DNA from: CBDHEY01 sp965262305
GTDB taxonomy: Bacteria; Pseudomonadota; Gammaproteobacteria; Pseudomonadales; Cellvibrionaceae
Direction of reading: 5' to 3'
Assembly (NCBI GenBank): GCA_965262305.1
Contig: CBDHEY010000002.1
Coordinates: 1,116,001 to 1,180,000 of the forward strand
DNA length: 64,000 nucleotides
In this document: positions 36,904-46,089 of the stretch, piece by piece
Layout: each line of letters begins with the position of its first letter
Position numbering within the stretch: the first letter of the stretch is position 1
Notes under the pieces: generated by a model
Seen by the model: the letters and a program-made list of their open reading frames with translations, nothing else
Databases searched by the model: none
Told to the model about the DNA's origin: nothing
Translations under genes and position numbers: made by a program

Positions 36904-38601
36904 ATGAAAAATTTTCAAATCATTCGTTTACTTTTTAAAATTTTCTTTTGTTCCATTTTATTAACTTCTAATCTAGCTAATGCGGTTAGTTCTAACAATT
37001 ATGCGCAAGTTTGGAAAGATCACAAAGGCGCTGTGGCTTCCGTAAATCCAATTGCTACGCAAGCGGGAATTGATGCATTTGAAGAGGGCGGGAACGCAAT
37101 TGACGCTGCGCTTGCGGTGGCCTTCACCCTGGGTGTGGTTGATAGCCACAACTCGGGTATTGGCGGTGGTTTGTTTATTTTAGTTCGTTATCCAGATGGC
37201 TCAATAGAGGCCATCGATGGTCGAGAAATGGCGCCATCTGCGGCAACCCGCGATATGTATATTCGAAATGGTAAAGCGGTATCCAGTTTAAGTAAAACTG
37301 GTGCTTTGGCCATTGGTGTTCCTGGTTCAATCGCAGCAATGCACTATTTGCAGAAAAAAGCCGGAGACTTACATTTTTCTGATGTAATTCTACCTGCTGC
37401 AGATATCGCTGAGAAAGGATTTCCCGTTGATGCTGTAATGGCGAAAAGACTAACCCGAACTCAAGATTCCCTAGGAAAATTTCCTGCAACTAAAAAGGTT
37501 TTTTTTAATAACGCGGAAGTATTTAAAAAAGGTGAAGTACTAAAGCAAAAGGATCTGGCGAAAACCTATCGAAAGTTAGCGAAGCAAGGACCTGATTATT
37601 TTTACAAAGGTGAATTTGCTAAAAAGCTTGAGAAATGGATGAAGAAAAATAACGGAATAGTTACGAGAGAAGATTTTGTAAATTATGAATTTAAGATTAG
37701 AGAGCCGGTAAAATCCTCTTTCATGGGCTACGATATTTTTGGATTTCCGCCTCCTAGTTCTGGCGGTGTGCATGTTGCTCAAATATTAAATATATTGGAG
37801 AATTTTGATTTAACAAAACTCAATGAAACTGATCGATATCATGTATTGATTGAATCAATGAAGTTGGCTTTTGCCGATCGTGCATTTTGGTTGGGCGATA
37901 GCGATTTTGTCGATGTACCGAAGGGTTTGGCCTATAAGGAATATGCAAGTGAACTCGCAAAAAAAATAAGAATGAACAAGGCTTTGGACTTAAAAGGACA
38001 TTCGATTCCCCCTCAAGCTGAAGAAGATATTTTTAAGCACACAACTCACATATCAACCGCTGATGACAAAGGCAACTGGGTTGCCATCACAACAACTCTA
38101 AATACAAGTTTTGGTAGTAAAGTGACGATTCCAGGAACGGGTGTTTTAATGAATAACCAAATGGACGATTTCTCTTCACAACCTGGTGTCGCAAACGCAT
38201 TTGGGCTTGTTGGTGCAGAAGCAAATAGCATTGCACCTAAGAAGCGCCCGCTATCAAGTATGAGCCCAACCATTGTGTTAAAAAATGGTAAGCCAGTTTT
38301 GACCGTTGGTGCGGCTGGTGGACCGACTATTATTAGTCAGGTTCTTCAAGCTATCGTTAATCATCTTGCTTTTTCTCAGCCAGTTGAGAAAGCTTTAGAA
38401 ACCGTGCGCGTGCACAATCAATGGAAACCCGATATGGTTTTTATCGACCTTTTTGCCACTGACAGTTTATGGCAATCTTTAGAGGGCAAGGGGCATAAAT
38501 TAAGAAAGTGGCCACCATTTGGTGCAACTCAAGCAATTGGATATAGTGATGGTAAGTTTTTTCCCGTTACTGAACCGCGCTTGACTTCTGGTAATCGCTA
38601 A
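36904..38601 (+). CDS. ggt: Gamma-glutamyltransferase precursor
   Basis: GGT hydrolyses or transfers the gamma-glutamyl group of glutathione in the periplasm and matures by self-cleavage. The 565-residue precursor has a signal peptide (IIRLLFKIFFCSILLTSNLANA), and the large subunit includes GGGLFILVRYPDG and EAIDGREMAP. The self-cleavage and nucleophile Thr380 lies in HTTHIS. After it come TTTLNTSFGSKV, NNQMDDFSS and KRPLSSMSPTIV, which line the active site. Its 3' end overlaps the convergent dusC gene by 35 bp. Confidence 0.95.
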   Translation: MKNFQIIRLLFKIFFCSILLTSNLANAVSSNNYAQVWKDHKGAVASVNPIATQAGIDAFEEGGNAIDAALAVAFTLGVVDSHNSGIGGGLFILVRYPDGSIEAIDGREMAPSAATRDMYIRNGKAVSSLSKTGALAIGVPGSIAAMHYLQKKAGDLHFSDVILPAADIAEKGFPVDAVMAKRLTRTQDSLGKFPATKKVFFNNAEVFKKGEVLKQKDLAKTYRKLAKQGPDYFYKGEFAKKLEKWMKKNNGIVTREDFVNYEFKIREPVKSSFMGYDIFGFPPPSSGGVHVAQILNILENFDLTKLNETDRYHVLIESMKLAFADRAFWLGDSDFVDVPKGLAYKEYASELAKKIRMNKALDLKGHSIPPQAEEDIFKHTTHISTADDKGNWVAITTTLNTSFGSKVTIPGTGVLMNNQMDDFSSQPGVANAFGLVGAEANSIAPKKRPLSSMSPTIVLKNGKPVLTVGAAGGPTIISQVLQAIVNHLAFSQPVEKALETVRVHNQWKPDMVFIDLFATDSLWQSLEGKGHKLRKWPPFGATQAIGYSDGKFFPVTEPRLTSGNR

Positions 38602-39592
38602 GTTGTGGCGTAACTTCAGTTTCACAATGAGCTAGCAAGTGTTGATTAATGAAATGAAAATCTTTTGACTTTTTGATTTGATCAAATAACTGATTGGCTT
38701 CAACATAGTTGCGTTTTAAATAGAATAACCATTGTTTAACTCTGTTACCCATGTGTTTTTTGTTGTAACACTTGGATGTTTGCAAAAAAAACATATGCAG
38801 TAACTTTGCAATATTTTGCCAGCTAAGATGTTCGTAATCTTCTCCTTTTAGTTGTGCCTTAATAGCCAACCCTAAATCGGGTCGAGCTAACAAGCCTCGA
38901 CCAAGCATAAAATTATCGCAACCAGTTTTCTCAGCGCATTCAATATAATCTTCCACAGTCCAAATTTCACCGTTTGCTATTACGGGAATTGAAATTGTTT
39001 CACGAATTTCTTTTATACACGACCAGTATGCCGGAGGATTATAACCATCCCGTTTTGAACGGGCATGAACAACTAATTCATTTGCGCCTGCTTTTTCAAT
39101 TGCTTTGGCATTTTGTATGTAGGAATCTCGCTGTTCGTATCCAAGTCGAATTTTTACTGTCACAGGTGTTTCTTTGGGAACCTGCTTACGTGTTTCCTGC
39201 ACAATTGAGAAAATTAAGTGAGTCTCATCTAGTAAACAAGCTCCTCCACGGTTGCGGTTTACGGTTTTTGCCGGACAACCGAAATTCAAATCAATCGCTG
39301 GTGCGCCCAACTTAGCCGCTTTTTTAGCATTGAGAGCGATCGCTCCGGGATTACTGCCTAAGAGTTGCACTCGAGTTGGACAAACTGCGCCGTATTTTTC
39401 AGGTGTAAGCTGTTGCTTTTCATTTGAAGGTGTGAGCTCTGGGCAGGATTTTAAAAACACTCTACGTGGTAATGTGTGATCGGTGATTCGTATAAACTCT
39501 GTGACACATAAATCGATACCGCCAAGGAGGCTTAAAATGTATCGCATATGGTGGTCTACCACACCTTCCATGGGTGCTAAATAAATTTTCAT
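38567..39592 (-). CDS. dusC: tRNA-dihydrouridine(16) synthase DusC
   Basis: DusC reduces uridine 16 in the D-loop of tRNAs using FMN and NADPH. The 341-residue form starts MKIYLAPMEGV, then LCVTEFIR, the catalytic Cys in NFGCPAKTVN, HARSKRDGY, VIANGEI, and the C-terminal helix bundle with RVKQWLFYLKRNY, which marks the DusC branch. I chose ATG 39592 on family grounds; upstream in-frame starts at 39604 (ATG) and 39607 (TTG) have no ribosome site. Its end overlaps ggt on the other strand. Confidence 0.9.
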   Translation of the reverse strand: MKIYLAPMEGVVDHHMRYILSLLGGIDLCVTEFIRITDHTLPRRVFLKSCPELTPSNEKQQLTPEKYGAVCPTRVQLLGSNPGAIALNAKKAAKLGAPAIDLNFGCPAKTVNRNRGGACLLDETHLIFSIVQETRKQVPKETPVTVKIRLGYEQRDSYIQNAKAIEKAGANELVVHARSKRDGYNPPAYWSCIKEIRETISIPVIANGEIWTVEDYIECAEKTGCDNFMLGRGLLARPDLGLAIKAQLKGEDYEHLSWQNIAKLLHMFFLQTSKCYNKKHMGNRVKQWLFYLKRNYVEANQLFDQIKKSKDFHFINQHLLAHCETEVTPQLSDYQKSSAVQ

Positions 39593-39803
39593 AGTTGGGT
39601 ACATCAATTTAAGAGCGGCGATTCTATTCTAATCTTGATCGAATTGTAATTCTTTTGACTGCATGTTGATCAAAAAACATCTTTATTTTGATTGATTATA
39701 AATAATTGATCCTGGGAAGCTTGCCCAACTATGGGGTTTTTCTTTATCTTATAGGTTTTTTCGAGTCTAATTTAAAATATATAAATAATTTATTGAGAAT
39801 CCT

Positions 39804-40052
39804 ATGGGGACGGAATTACTTCAGCAAGGTTTTGATCTTATGCTATTTGGCATGGGAACAGTTTTTGTGTTTCTTGCATTGCTCGTGGTTGGAACCATCG
39901 CGATGTCCAACATTATTGCGAGATTTTTTCCTGAGCCCGCCAAAGAGGAGCCGGTGATTTCGCCCTCATCCAATGTTGATGCTTCGCAGCAAATAACCCC
40001 CAAGACATTAAAGATAATTCAAGAAGCAATTTTATTGCATCGTTCGAGATAA
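39804..40052 (+). CDS. oadG: Oxaloacetate decarboxylase gamma subunit
   Basis: An 82-residue protein with one N-terminal membrane helix (LMLFGMGTVFVFLALLVVGTIAM) followed by a Pro-rich cytoplasmic tail. OadG anchors the OadA-OadB complex. Assignment relies on size, topology and position 55 bp before oadA. The sequence starts MGTELLQQGFDLM, typical of the family. Confidence 0.9.
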   Translation: MGTELLQQGFDLMLFGMGTVFVFLALLVVGTIAMSNIIARFFPEPAKEEPVISPSSNVDASQQITPKTLKIIQEAILLHRSR

Positions 40053-40107
40053 AACACGATACAAAGTATCTTAAAATAATCGACGAGCATACAAGAGGTT
40101 TGTCTAA

Positions 40108-41517
40108 ATGAGTGAAACGAAAAAGCCCTTAGGTATTACTGAGGTTGTACTTAGGGACGCACATCAATCGCTATTTGCAACTCGATTGCGAATTGATGAT
40201 ATGTTGCCAATTGCTGAAAAGCTTGATGCGGTTGGTTATTGGTCTTTGGAGTCTTGGGGTGGTGCGACATTTGATGCTTGTATCCGCTATTTGGGAGAAG
40301 ATCCTTGGGATCGAATTCGTGAACTTAAAAAAGCTATGCCTAATACGCCGCAACAAATGCTACTGCGGGGACAAAATCTGCTTGGCTATCGTCATTATGC
40401 CGATGATGTTGTAGATAAGTTTGTAGAGCGTGCTGCGGTTAATGGAGTTGATGTGTTTCGTGTCTTCGATGCCATGAATGATATGCGAAATATCGAACGC
40501 GCTATGAGTGCTGTTAAGAAAATGAGTAAGCATGCTCAAGGCACTATTTCCTATACTTCAAGTCCAGTGCATACGGTTGATACCTGGGTGGAGCAGGGTA
40601 AATTAATCGAAGACTTAGGTGCAGATTCAATTGCTATTAAAGATATGGCGGGGTTACTTAAACCTTATGAAGGCTACGAATTGGTTACCAGGCTTAAGGC
40701 TGCCTGTGATATTCCAATTCAACTTCATAGTCATGCAACAACTGGCTTAGCGCATTCTACGATCTTGAAATGCGTGGAAGCGGGAATAGATCGCGTGGAT
40801 ACGGCGATTTCTTCTATGTCGACGACCTATGGACATAGTCCAACGGAAACGATTGTAGCGATACTAGAGAACTCAGACCGAGATACTGGTTTAGACATTA
40901 AATTGCTAGAAGAGATAGCGCTGTATTTCCGAGATGTTCGAAAAAAATACGCGAAATTTGAGGGCTCTCTGCGTGGTGTTGATGCTCGTATACTTACTGC
41001 ACAAGTACCTGGTGGCATGCTTACTAATATGGAAAGCCAACTAAAAGAGCAGGGAGCGGAAAACCGGTTTGACGAAGTCCTAGAGGAAATACCACGCGTA
41101 CGAGAAGACTTAGGATATATTCCTTTGGTTACGCCAACTTCTCAAATAGTAGGGACGCAAGCGGTAATAAATGTCTTACGTGGAGAGCGTTACGCGACTA
41201 TTTCAAAAGAGACTCAGGGTATTTTAAAGGGTGAGTATGGTGCGACGCCCGCGCCTGTGAATGAATCCTTACGATCTAGAGTGATGGATGAAGGACAAGA
41301 GCCTATTACCTGTCGACCAGCTGATTTGATAGAACCTGAACTTTCGGATCTTGCGATAAAACTTAAAGAAATCGTCGAATCAAATTCAATCAAAATGAGC
41401 TCGGGTGAAGGGGAAATAGATGATGTCTTAACATATGCCCTTTTCCCGCAAATCGGACTAAAGTTTCTTGAGAACAGAGATAACCCAGACGCCTTTGAAC
41501 CGGCACCTGACGGGTAA
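40108..41517 (+). CDS. oadA: Oxaloacetate decarboxylase alpha subunit, carboxyltransferase part (frame broken at 3' end)
   Basis: The 469-residue frame holds the complete biotin-dependent carboxyltransferase: TEVVLRDAHQSLFATRL, SWGGATFDACIR, the active-site Lys in AIKDMAGLL, HSHATTGLAH, and the PYC_OADA conserved C-terminal region to FLENRDNPDAFEPAP. A normal OadA of about 590 residues would continue into the biotin domain, but this frame stops at TAA 41515-41517 right where that domain should begin. The biotin domain lies in the +1 frame (next entry). Reading CCT, skipping one base, then ACG GGT AAT would restore PTGNESG. So this is a frameshift, a sequence error, or a recoded junction. Confidence 0.9.
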   Translation: MSETKKPLGITEVVLRDAHQSLFATRLRIDDMLPIAEKLDAVGYWSLESWGGATFDACIRYLGEDPWDRIRELKKAMPNTPQQMLLRGQNLLGYRHYADDVVDKFVERAAVNGVDVFRVFDAMNDMRNIERAMSAVKKMSKHAQGTISYTSSPVHTVDTWVEQGKLIEDLGADSIAIKDMAGLLKPYEGYELVTRLKAACDIPIQLHSHATTGLAHSTILKCVEAGIDRVDTAISSMSTTYGHSPTETIVAILENSDRDTGLDIKLLEEIALYFRDVRKKYAKFEGSLRGVDARILTAQVPGGMLTNMESQLKEQGAENRFDEVLEEIPRVREDLGYIPLVTPTSQIVGTQAVINVLRGERYATISKETQGILKGEYGATPAPVNESLRSRVMDEGQEPITCRPADLIEPELSDLAIKLKEIVESNSIKMSSGEGEIDDVLTYALFPQIGLKFLENRDNPDAFEPAPDG

Positions 41518-41896
41518 TGAGAGTGGTACTGTTGTTTCAGATTCTGGTGAAGAAATATATACGGTTAAACTTGAGGGAAGCGAATATACAGTGACCGTCT
41601 CTAATGGTGGAGATATTTCTGGCATTGTTCCCCTGAGCAATTCGTCTTCGGAAGTTTCGCAAGCGACAGCTGCCGTTGGGGGTGGAGATCCAGTTAAAGC
41701 ACCGCTAGCAGGGAATATTTTTCGTGTGATGGTCTCTCAAGGTCAGCAGGTCGCTGAAGGTGATACTTTGCTGGTTTTAGAAGCGATGAAAATGGAAACG
41801 GAAGTGAGTGCTCCTAAGGGTGGTATCGTTTCAGGAATCAATGTTAAAGAAGGTGACGTTGTCGCAGTAGGCGATACGTTACTCACCATTGCATAG
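41468..41896 (+). CDS. oadA: OadA biotin-carrier part in the +1 frame
   Basis: This frame encodes the C-terminal biotinyl domain of OadA: a Thr/Ser-rich linker, PVKAPLAGNIFRVMVSQGQQV, the biotin-accepting Lys in EAMKMETE, and a closing VAVGDTLLTIA. Homology begins near 41508, just where the upstream frame ends; the frame itself opens at TTG 41468, which has no good ribosome site, so a separate gene is unlikely. The protein is probably made only if the reading frame is restored, or the locus is inactive for decarboxylation. oadB starts 29 bp after it. Confidence 0.8.
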   Translation: MRTEITQTPLNRHLTGNESGTVVSDSGEEIYTVKLEGSEYTVTVSNGGDISGIVPLSNSSSEVSQATAAVGGGDPVKAPLAGNIFRVMVSQGQQVAEGDTLLVLEAMKMETEVSAPKGGIVSGINVKEGDVVAVGDTLLTIA

Positions 41897-41925
41897 CAGA
41901 GAAATCGGGAGCTTAGTGGGGAAGT

Positions 41926-43239
41926 ATGAATAACCTAATTTCACTGTGGCAGGAGTCGGGAATATACCAAATGCAATTTGGTCAATTTGCTATGATGGTG
42001 ATTTGTCTTTTGCTTTTGTTCTTGGCGATAAGAAAAGGCTTTGAGCCATTACTGTTGGTTCCAATTGGATTTGGTGGACTAATGGCAAATATTCCAGGTG
42101 CTGGATTAGCTATATCTTCTATCGAAGCTGCAATTACATCTGGCAGTGCAGAAGCACTTAAAGATATGGCGAGTATTTTTGGCGTAAGTGTCTGGGAGTC
42201 GACAAAAGACATTGTGTCGGCATACGAGAATGCATCTCCAGCACAAAAACTAGAAGCAAAACATTACGCAGAAGCCGCAGGGTATTCTAATGGGATGCTG
42301 TACAGCTTTTATTCTGTTGCGATAGCAAGTGGGGTTGCACCACTACTCATTTTTATGGGTGTTGGATCAATGACAGATTTTGGCCCGCTCTTAGCAAATC
42401 CTAAAACGCTATTTCTTGGCGCTGCCGCCCAATTTGGTATTTTTGCAACTGTGCTTGGTGCGGTTGGTCTCTCAATCTTTGGAATTATCGATTTTACTAT
42501 TGCAGATGCGGCTGCAATTGGCATTATTGGTGGTGCCGATGGCCCGACGGCGATATACGTTTCCAGTAAGCTGGCTCCAGATTTGTTGGGTGCTATTGCT
42601 GTAGCTGCCTATTCCTACATGGCTTTAGTGCCTCTTATTCAGCCTCCAATTATGCGTGCCCTCACGAACGAGCAAGAAAGAAAGATCGAGATGAAGCAGC
42701 TCAGAGCGGTAAGTAAGCGAGAAAAGATTACTTTTCCTATATTGCTCTTGGTTCTTGTTGCATTGGTGTTACCTGATGCTGCGCCATTGTTGGGGATGTT
42801 TTGCTTTGGTAATTTAATGCGGGAATGCGGAGTAGTGAATCGGCTCTCTGATACTGCTCAAAATGCATTGATCAACATAGTAACTATTTTCTTGGGATTG
42901 TCCGTTGGTTCGAAACTCGCAGCGGATAAATTTCTTGATCCTAAAACTTTGGGGATCTTAATTCTTGGAATAGTAGCTTTTGCGATTGGCACCGCAATGG
43001 GTGTACTCATGGCAAAGCTAATGAATGTGTTCAGTAAGCAAAAAATTAACCCGCTTATTGGTTCTGCTGGGGTTTCAGCCGTTCCGATGGCCGCCAGGGT
43101 ATCCAATCGCGTGGGTCTTGACGCTAATCCTCATAATTTTTTACTAATGCATGCTATGGGGCCAAATGTTGCTGGTGTCATTGGGTCAGCCGTTGCGGCT
43201 GGAATAATGATTTCAATGGTTTCCGGAATGTCTATGTAA
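41926..43239 (+). CDS. oadB: Oxaloacetate decarboxylase beta subunit (Na+ pump)
   Basis: OadB decarboxylates carboxybiotin and uses the energy to export Na+ through its membrane helices. The 437-residue protein has about nine helices; conserved segments are GFGGLMANIPGAGL, GIIGGADGPTAIYV (containing the key Asp), YSYMALVPLIQPPIM and the late MAARVSNRVG and NFLLMHAMGPNVAGV. Order oadG-oadA-oadB is usual. The pump suggests use of a sodium gradient, in line with a marine habitat. Confidence 0.95.
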   Translation: MNNLISLWQESGIYQMQFGQFAMMVICLLLLFLAIRKGFEPLLLVPIGFGGLMANIPGAGLAISSIEAAITSGSAEALKDMASIFGVSVWESTKDIVSAYENASPAQKLEAKHYAEAAGYSNGMLYSFYSVAIASGVAPLLIFMGVGSMTDFGPLLANPKTLFLGAAAQFGIFATVLGAVGLSIFGIIDFTIADAAAIGIIGGADGPTAIYVSSKLAPDLLGAIAVAAYSYMALVPLIQPPIMRALTNEQERKIEMKQLRAVSKREKITFPILLLVLVALVLPDAAPLLGMFCFGNLMRECGVVNRLSDTAQNALINIVTIFLGLSVGSKLAADKFLDPKTLGILILGIVAFAIGTAMGVLMAKLMNVFSKQKINPLIGSAGVSAVPMAARVSNRVGLDANPHNFLLMHAMGPNVAGVIGSAVAAGIMISMVSGMSM

Positions 43240-43260
43240 TTCGCGACAATTTCTCGCGAA
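43240..43260 (+). terminator. Hairpin at the end of the oad operon
   Basis: TTCGCGA pairs with TCGCGAA around a seven-base loop, beginning at the last base of the oadB stop. No T-run follows, so termination strength is doubtful. Confidence 0.35.
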
Positions 43261-43430
43261 TGAAACATTTGTAGTGCAATCTACGACGATTCGACTTGAA
43301 AGTGGGCACAGTTTGGTAACTTTTTCTGAGTAGACGAATGCTTTTTAAACATTTGATCTGTTTTCGAGCGAATACTTGGTATGCACAAAATTAATCGGGT
43401 TATTTACCCCTGTGGCTTTCCTTTAGTACT

Positions 43431-43450
43431 GCGCATTAGGTAGAATGCGC
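43431..43450. promoter_or_regulatory. Inverted repeat over a -10-like box upstream of pyk
   Basis: GCGCATT (43431-43437) mirrors AATGCGC (43444-43450) around AGGTAG, and TAGAAT (43441-43446) in the middle looks like a -10 box. A repressor such as HexR often acts on pyk in this class, but this dyad does not match the HexR site as I know it. Confidence 0.4.
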
Positions 43451-43488
43451 CCAAATTTTTATTATCTGATTTCTCTGCGGAGTTTTAT

Positions 43489-44934
43489 ATGTTTAGACGA
43501 ACAAAAATTGTTAGCACTTTGGGTCCAGCAACTGATGAGCCAGGGATAATCGAAGAATTAGTTGTTGCAGGTGTTAACGTAGTTCGTCTTAACTTTTCTC
43601 ATGGCAGCCCAGAAGATCATAAACGACGCGCAAAAGCGGTTCGTGAGGCAGCTAAAAAACATAACCAGCATGTTGCGGTATTAGGGGACCTTCAAGGCCC
43701 AAAAATCCGTGTTGCTCGTTTTGCTGATGGACCTATCGAGCTGGCCGTAGGTGATAAGTTTGTATTAGATGCATCTTTAGATCGAGATGCAGGAAACCAA
43801 GAGCAAGTCGGTATTGATTATAAGGAACTTCCTAATGATGTTGTTCCTGGTGATCTTTTGCTTTTAGATGACGGTAGAGTCGTATTAAAAGTTGATTCAG
43901 TTGAAGGGACTAGCGTATTAACAACAGTCGCTGTTGCTGGAAAACTGTCAAATAATAAAGGCATTAATCGACAAGGTGGTGGCCTAACCGCTCCGGCGTT
44001 AACCGATAAGGATCGTGCTGATATTTTGACTGCCGTTGAAATTGGCGTCGACTATCTTGCCGTTTCATTTCCTCGCAGTGCAGAAGATATGAATTTAGCG
44101 CGTCAGCTAGTGAAAGAAGCGGGTGGAGATATTCATCTCGTCGCTAAAATTGAAAGAGCTGAAGCCGTTTCTAACGAAAAAGGTCTAGATGAAATTATTC
44201 GAGCTTCTGATGCGGTTATGGTTGCCCGTGGAGATCTAGGTGTTGAGATTGGTGACGCAGAGCTTATTGGTGTACAAAAACAAATTATTAATCGTGCAAG
44301 AGCGTTGAACCGCTGTGTGATTACTGCAACGCAAATGATGGAGAGTATGATTTCTAGTCCTCTCCCTACTCGTGCTGAAGTATTTGATGTGGCAAATGCT
44401 GTGTTGGACGGAACAGATGCGGTAATGCTCTCTGCTGAAACCGCAGCGGGTCAATTTCCGGTTCAAACAGTAGAAGCCATGGTAAGAGTTATTATCGGTG
44501 CTGAAAAAACACCTCAAGCAGAAACGTCACCACAGCGAGAAGACGGGCACTACACAGCAATTGACGAGTGTGTTGCGCTCGCAGCCATGCACACTTCGCA
44601 GCACTTAAAAGGTGTTAAGGCAATTGTTTGCTTGTCCGAATCAGGCTCGACGCCATTATTGATGTCACGATTTGGTGCGAGAATTCCTATTTTTGCTTTT
44701 TCTCGCCAGCAAGATACCTTATTCCGAGCAGCATTGTTCCGTGGTGTTCAGACGGTAGAATTCGATAACGTAAGTATTCCTTCGTCAGAAATCAACAAAC
44801 AAGCTATTCAGCTTTTAAGAAACCAAGGAATTGTGGAAGACGGTGATTTTGTAATTCTTTCAAAGGGTGACACTAATGAGTTAGGTGGCACCAACACTAT
44901 GAAAATTTTACAAGTAGGCCAACCCATTTCATAA
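43489..44934 (+). CDS. pyk: Pyruvate kinase
   Basis: Pyruvate kinase makes pyruvate and ATP from phosphoenolpyruvate. The 481-residue sequence carries RRTKIVSTLGPAT, NVVRLNFSHGSPEDH, GDLQGPKIRV, the active-site VAKIERAEA, DAVMVARGDLGVE and ITATQMMESMI, then a C-terminal allosteric domain. It resembles the PykA (type II) branch by the start and length. A gap of 249 bp from oadB suggests its own promoter. Confidence 0.96.
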   Translation: MFRRTKIVSTLGPATDEPGIIEELVVAGVNVVRLNFSHGSPEDHKRRAKAVREAAKKHNQHVAVLGDLQGPKIRVARFADGPIELAVGDKFVLDASLDRDAGNQEQVGIDYKELPNDVVPGDLLLLDDGRVVLKVDSVEGTSVLTTVAVAGKLSNNKGINRQGGGLTAPALTDKDRADILTAVEIGVDYLAVSFPRSAEDMNLARQLVKEAGGDIHLVAKIERAEAVSNEKGLDEIIRASDAVMVARGDLGVEIGDAELIGVQKQIINRARALNRCVITATQMMESMISSPLPTRAEVFDVANAVLDGTDAVMLSAETAAGQFPVQTVEAMVRVIIGAEKTPQAETSPQREDGHYTAIDECVALAAMHTSQHLKGVKAIVCLSESGSTPLLMSRFGARIPIFAFSRQQDTLFRAALFRGVQTVEFDNVSIPSSEINKQAIQLLRNQGIVEDGDFVILSKGDTNELGGTNTMKILQVGQPIS

Positions 44935-44955
44935 GGTCCTTTTAAAAGGAGCCTT
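44933..44955. terminator. Palindrome between convergent pyk and response-regulator genes
   Basis: AAGGTCCTTTT pairs with AAAAGGAGCCTT (one bulged base), centred just after the pyk stop and eight bases before the convergent gene's end. It could end transcripts from both sides, but it lacks a proper loop and T-run. Confidence 0.35.
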
Positions 44956-44962
44956 TAAAAAG

Positions 44963-45586
44963 CTATTGGCTATTTTCTTCGATGCCAAGGGCGGCTTTTA
45001 TTTTGCCGTCCAAAATATTCATATCGACGGGTTTTACGATATAGTCATTAATACCTTGTTTAACGGCTTGTTTTATACGTGACGCTTCAGAAGTTGCGGT
45101 AACCATGACAAAGTGCGCATTTCTTAGCGTATTCGAAGCTTTAGCTTTTTGATGTACTTCGATTCCCGTCAATTCGGGCATATCCCAGTCACATAAAACT
45201 ATGTCGTATGGCTCTTTAGCGCGTTTGATTGCATCGAAAGCTTCTTTACCATCTTTAGCCATATCAACAATTTTTGCGCCTAAATCTTGTAATATGTCTT
45301 GCATTAGCGTGGCAGAGTCTTCATTGTCTTCTGCGATTAAAAATCTCGCATTTGCCATGGTGACATTGGTTCTCTTTTTCGAATCCTGAGCTGGGACTGT
45401 GTTTGAAGGGGCTGCCGCAGGGCTATTGGAGATTTTTTTTATGGAAGAATCGAGAAGTTTGATTGACTCGGTATATTCTTTTTTAGTTGATTCTTCGGTA
45501 TTGGAATCATCTAAGTTTTTTTTGTACCAAGCTCGTCGGCTGTTCAGAGTAGAAATTATGATTTTCTGTTCTTTGGCGGTAAACAC
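44963..45586 (-). CDS. Response regulator with N-terminal helical extension, receiver only
   Basis: The 207-residue protein has a charged, helical N-terminal region (about 1-75), then a receiver domain (about 80-200) with RFLIAEDNEDS (acidic pocket), the phospho-accepting Asp in DIVLCDWDMPELTG, MVTATSEA and KPVD with the conserved Lys. There is no output domain, so it acts through protein contact, as CheY-like regulators do. No partner kinase is adjacent; the chemoreceptors 2-8 kb away are possible partners, by inference only. Confidence 0.88.
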   Translation of the reverse strand: MFTAKEQKIIISTLNSRRAWYKKNLDDSNTEESTKKEYTESIKLLDSSIKKISNSPAAAPSNTVPAQDSKKRTNVTMANARFLIAEDNEDSATLMQDILQDLGAKIVDMAKDGKEAFDAIKRAKEPYDIVLCDWDMPELTGIEVHQKAKASNTLRNAHFVMVTATSEASRIKQAVKQGINDYIVKPVDMNILDGKIKAALGIEENSQ

Positions 45587-45673
45587 TTTCGAGTCCTTTG
45601 ATTATCTAACATTACTCACTATAAAGCTTAGATCAATCTAAAGTGAGGAACTCGATTTTTATCTAAATAGAAT

Positions 45674-45904
45674 TTAGTTTTTGATATCTGTTTTTCTTTT
45701 TCCTGAAAACAGTTGTTCTTTTAAAACAACACTTTGGGTGAAGGCGTAGTAGTCATCGACGAGATCTTTGGTTGGGTCGCGTCTTTCTGCTGACTTACGT
45801 CTTTTCCTATGATGCAGATCGATTTTCATGTTTTTACAAGGGTCTAAATCAAAACGCCTATCTTTTCCTTTTCGGCGATCAATAAAAACTAACTCATGAT
45901 TCAT
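45674..45904 (-). CDS. Small basic protein of unknown function
   Basis: A 76-residue protein, very rich in Arg, Lys and Asp, with repeats of the DRRKGKDRR and RRKSAERRDP type and a central DPCKNM. I recall DRR-rich short proteins of this sort near signalling genes in marine gammaproteobacteria, but no function. It has an ATG start, and it lies 87 bp upstream of the response-regulator gene on the same strand. Confidence 0.6.
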   Translation of the reverse strand: MNHELVFIDRRKGKDRRFDLDPCKNMKIDLHHRKRRKSAERRDPTKDLVDDYYAFTQSVVLKEQLFSGKRKTDIKN

Positions 45905-46089
45905 ACTAAATTTATTCCTAAGCCCAAAAATTGAGTCTATTTTGTGACTATTTATATTTCATCCACATTAATTTTAGTCGAATTTTGTCTAAGAATCTTT
46001 GTGAATTTAAGAATTGCGATCTATTTGACTAACCGCAAAGCTTCGGTAGCATATCGAGATAAACTACTTAATTTATTGTGAGAATCAAT

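Noticed and set aside
41468..41508. A separate gene for the OadA biotin domain starting at TTG 41468
   Set aside because: No ribosome site, overlap with the upstream frame, and family homology begins only after about 41508; a frame break in one gene explains it better.
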